From Bacillus safensis (GTDB taxonomy: Bacteria; Bacillota; Bacilli; Bacillales; Bacillaceae), in NCBI GenBank assembly GCA_030159235.1, contig BSBG01000002.1, forward strand, positions 248,001 through 312,000: DNA of 64,000 nucleotides. Reading direction: 5' to 3'. The notes beneath the pieces are model-generated. The model saw only the letters and a list, made by a program, of their open reading frames with translations. It was not told the DNA's origin and made no database searches. Each line of letters begins with the position of its first letter. Positions within the stretch are counted from its first letter, which is position 1. Below are positions 61,451 to 64,000 of the stretch, piece after piece. A program made the position numbers and the translations under genes.

Positions 61451-62346
61451 GAGCCTTCCTCCTTCGTCAATTCAGATGCATCTGCCGTACTTGTGCTACG
61501 TTTCACCACAATCACGCGGTCTAAATTGTTAAGTTCAGCCGCTGGTTCTACATAAATGATTTTTGTCAGGCCGTAATGGTCTGGCTCGATTTCACTCACC
61601 TTACCAATCGTTAAACCTTGTGGGAATACGCCCCCTGCTCCAGATGTTTCAACAAGATCTCCTTTTTTGACATCCCCATCTGCATCGGATTTCAAAATAT
61701 TCATGGTCAGCATTTTTTTCTTGCTGTCATAACCGTTAATGATTCCATTGAGTTCTTCTTTGCCCTTTTTCGCAAAAATTTTCGTTGAAATTCTATTATT
61801 TTGGTCAGTAGAGCTTAGCAACCTTACAGTCGAAGTAAAATTGTTGAGCTTATCACTTTCAATTTTCCCAATTAACGCACCACTCTCATTTGTGACCGCC
61901 ATATCTTTGTCAACGCCTTGCTTTTTCCCTTTATCAATCATCACAAAGCTATCCCAAAGAGACGGGTTTCTTGCGATAACAGTTGATAGAATTGGCGTAT
62001 AGTCACGAATAGAGTCCACATATCCGAGCTGCTTGCGAAGCTTTTTATTCTCATCTTCTAGTTCTTGAAGTTTCGCCTCATATTGAGTTTGTCCATCAAG
62101 TTTTTTTCGAAGGCGCTCGTTTTCATCATATGTGTTCTTTAAATCTTGTACGTTCCCATAAATACCGGCAATAAATTGTGATGGTTTATGAAAGACACCT
62201 TGAAAAAAGCCTGTCGTATCCCCCACTAATTTTTCCGGCCATGAAGCACCTCTGCCGCTTTTCACTGAAAAACCAATCATGGCCACCAGTACGATGACAC
62301 AGACAAGGAGCAACATTAATCTTTTATTCATAAAAAACTGCGGCAT
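61447..62346 (-). CDS. mreC: Cell shape-determining protein MreC
   Basis: A 299-aa protein with one N-terminal membrane helix (about 8-27), an extracytoplasmic coiled coil (about 65-110, LQELEDENKKLRKQL), and a double beta-barrel domain (AVTNESGALIGKI...SGAGGVFPQGLTIGKV). It organises the elongasome with MreB, MreD and PBPs. ATG 62346 follows AGAGGTG. 27 bp after mreB. Confidence 0.95.
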   Translation of the reverse strand: MPQFFMNKRLMLLLVCVIVLVAMIGFSVKSGRGASWPEKLVGDTTGFFQGVFHKPSQFIAGIYGNVQDLKNTYDENERLRKKLDGQTQYEAKLQELEDENKKLRKQLGYVDSIRDYTPILSTVIARNPSLWDSFVMIDKGKKQGVDKDMAVTNESGALIGKIESDKLNNFTSTVRLLSSTDQNNRISTKIFAKKGKEELNGIINGYDSKKKMLTMNILKSDADGDVKKGDLVETSGAGGVFPQGLTIGKVSEIEPDHYGLTKIIYVEPAAELNNLDRVIVVKRSTSTADASELTKEEGS

Positions 62347-62373
62347 GTCTTACACCTCTTTAATTACGCCCGA

Positions 62374-63393
62374 TTATCGATTATCTTTTGACTTTCCTTT
62401 GAACAAATGAATATGTTCTAGTGCTTTCCCTGTTCCAATTGCCACACAGTCAAGTGGGTCTTCAGCAATAATGACTGGCATTTTCGTTTCATCACTAATG
62501 ACTTTGTCAAGATTACGAAGCAATGCACCGCCGCCTGTTAAAACGATTCCGCGGTCCATAATATCTGCTGCCAGCTCAGGCGGGGTTTTTTCAAGTGTCA
62601 TTTTCACCGCATCGACAATTGTTTCCACCGTATCACGAAGCGCTTTTGCAATCTCTTCTGCCGTAATAGAGATCGTTTTTGGCAAACCAGTTAAAAGGTC
62701 ACGTCCGCGAATGTCCATCTCATCATGTACATCAGACTGCGCAGAACCGATTTCCATTTTAATCGCTTCTGACGTACGATCACCGATCATCAGGTTATAC
62801 GTTTTACGGATGTAGCTGCTGATCGCATCGTCCATTTCATCTCCTGCAACGCGGATCGATTGTGATGTCACAATGCCGCCAAGAGAAATAATCGCTACCT
62901 CTGTTGTACCGCCACCAATGTCCACAACCATACTTCCTGTTGGCTCCCATACAGGCAGGTTAGCACCGATTGCCGCAGCAAATGGCTCTTCAATAGGGTA
63001 TGCATCACGTGCACCAGCTTGTCTTGTTGCATCAATGACCGCACGCTCTTCTACAGCTGTAATACCAGATGGTACACATACCATCACGTAAGGTTTACGA
63101 GCAAAAAGCCCTTTGCCTTTTAATGCTTGATTAATGTAATATTTCATCATTGTTGCTGTCGTTTCGTAATCTGCAATGACTCCGTCTTTCATTGGGCGCA
63201 GTGCCACAACATTACCAGGTGTACGGCCAATCATGTTTCTAGCATCATTTCCGACCGCCACTATAGACTTCGTATCAGTTTCCAAGGCTACGACCGAAGG
63301 TTCTCTCACAACAATGCCTTTTCCTTTAATAAAAACAAGCGTATTCGCTGTTCCAAGATCTATTCCAAGGTCTTTTGTACCAATTCCAAACAT
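62374..63393 (-). CDS. mreB: Rod shape-determining actin homologue MreB
   Basis: A 339-aa bacterial actin. Phosphate 1 [14 protein letters not shown], phosphate 2 [19 protein letters not shown] and the adenosine motif [17 protein letters not shown] are intact. It forms circumferential filaments guiding lateral wall growth. ATG 63393 follows AAGGAAG. A TATAAT box (63458-63453) with a poor -35 lies upstream, after radC. Confidence 0.98.
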   Translation of the reverse strand: MFGIGTKDLGIDLGTANTLVFIKGKGIVVREPSVVALETDTKSIVAVGNDARNMIGRTPGNVVALRPMKDGVIADYETTATMMKYYINQALKGKGLFARKPYVMVCVPSGITAVEERAVIDATRQAGARDAYPIEEPFAAAIGANLPVWEPTGSMVVDIGGGTTEVAIISLGGIVTSQSIRVAGDEMDDAISSYIRKTYNLMIGDRTSEAIKMEIGSAQSDVHDEMDIRGRDLLTGLPKTISITAEEIAKALRDTVETIVDAVKMTLEKTPPELAADIMDRGIVLTGGGALLRNLDKVISDETKMPVIIAEDPLDCVAIGTGKALEHIHLFKGKSKDNR

Positions 63394-63483
63394 ATGTATG
63401 TATCTTCCTTTCTTAAACCAAAATTCCCTTTAGGGAAAAACTCATAAACTCTATTATATCGTAAAACATTGAAAAAAAAAGTG

Positions 63484-64000
63484 TTACAAATACCCTTTTT
63501 CCTTCAAACTCACAAATTTTTGATCACCTATGACAAGATGATCAAGCAGCTGTATTCCAATCAGCTTTCCACATTCAAATAGTCTCTGTGTGACTTCAAT
63601 ATCTTCCCTGCTGGGCGTCGGATCTCCAGATGGATGGTTGTGCACACATATAAATGAAGCAGCCGAACGTTTAAAGGCCTCTTTGAAAATTTCACGCGGG
63701 TGAACAATGGATGAGTTCAGACTTCCAATAAACACAGTATGTTTATGAAGAACTTGATTTTTTGTATTGAGATATAGACAAACGAAATTTTCCTGTGTCA
63801 AAAATCTCATATCTTCCATCACAAAGTTTGCGCCGTCCTCTGGTGTGCGGATCACATAGCGGTTGTCCGTCGTTTGATGGTGTAATCTAGTGCCGAGCTC
63901 TAAAGCAGCTAAAAGAGAGACCGCCTTCGCCTTGCCAACTCCTCGAATCTTCGACATTTCTTCAACTGATGCTTCTCTTAAAGAGCGAAGACCGCCAAAA
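63484..64000 (-). CDS. radC: DNA repair protein RadC, N-terminus outside window
   Basis: At least 171 aa of the C-terminal part, open to the window edge. A HhH-like MSKIRGVGKAKAVSLLAALE segment precedes the JAB/MPN metalloprotease-like domain with the motif FICVHNHPSGDPTPSREDIEV (His-x-His...Ser...Asp). Despite the name, its role in repair is disputed. It lies just upstream of mreB, as in B. subtilis. Confidence 0.95.
   Translation of the reverse strand, partial: FGGLRSLREASVEEMSKIRGVGKAKAVSLLAALELGTRLHHQTTDNRYVIRTPEDGANFVMEDMRFLTQENFVCLYLNTKNQVLHKHTVFIGSLNSSIVHPREIFKEAFKRSAASFICVHNHPSGDPTPSREDIEVTQRLFECGKLIGIQLLDHLVIGDQKFVSLKEKGYL

Overview
The window is a chromosomal segment of a low-GC Firmicute of the Bacillus subtilis/pumilus group. 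The gene order follows the yrzB-alaS-glnQHMP-recD2-cymR-hisS/aspS-relA-recJ-secDF-ruvAB-safA-nad-obg-spoIVF-min-mre-radC block of B. subtilis, read mostly on the minus strand. Strong AGGAGG Shine-Dalgarno sites, many TTG/GTG starts and sporulation genes (bofC, safA, coxA, spoVB, spo0B, spoIVFA/FB) support an endospore-forming Bacillus. Departures from B. subtilis as I remember it (an unsplit yrzF, and thiC plus a LysE-family gene between yrzF and coxA) point to the pumilus/safensis/altitudinis clade, but this is inference. There is no prophage, IS element, CRISPR array, tRNA or rRNA.

Layout. 1-5300: end of an unknown plus-strand gene, then yrzB, yrrK (ruvX), yrzL and alaS behind an Ala T-box, and the AI-2E family permease yrrI. 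5.5-8.5 kb: glutamine ABC transporter glnQHMP (plus strand), ending in repeat copy 1. 8.7-15.6 kb: yrzQ, yrzR, yrrD, recD2, yrrB, and cymR-iscS-mnmA. 15.8-21.6 kb: rarA, tcdA, 6S-1 RNA, and hisS-aspS behind a His T-box. 21.6-30.3 kb: yrzK, amidase yrvJ, dtd, relA, apt, recJ, yrvD, and a frameshifted yrvC. 30.5-41 kb: secDF, comN, spoVB, yrbG, yrzE, yajC, tgt, queA, yrzS, ruvB, ruvA, bofC. 41-45.4 kb: accessory stretch with the kinase-like yrzF, two small unknown ORFs, thiC with TPP riboswitch, and a LysE-family exporter. 45.4-54.2 kb: coxA, repeat copy 2, safA, nadA/nadC/nadB, divergent nifS-niaR, and pheA/pheB. 54.3-64 kb: obg, spo0B, rpmA, prp, rplU (L21 leader), spoIVFB/FA, repeat copy 3, minD/minC, mreD/mreC/mreB, and a truncated radC.

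Functional themes are translation and tRNA modification (alaS, hisS, aspS, dtd, tcdA, mnmA, tgt, queA, L21/L27), stringent response and purine salvage (relA, apt), repair and recombination (recD2, rarA, recJ, ruvAB, radC), NAD synthesis with its own cysteine desulfurase and repressor, cell shape and division (mre, min), and sporulation.

The most unusual item is a short, structured interspersed repeat present three times (8507-8682, 46071-46217, 59295-59386). Each copy is intergenic and next to a terminator-like hairpin. Copy 1 lies between two identical 21-bp copies of the glnP terminator hairpin. Other points of note are a one-base frameshift in yrvC, an internal translation start in safA, -35 boxes of two T-box operons built over the TGA stop of the upstream gene, and a perfect palindrome at the predicted sigma-E start site of spoIVFA. 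Many coding starts given here are internal to the longest open frame, because the upstream in-frame GTG/TTG/ATG lies inside or abuts the Shine-Dalgarno sequence.
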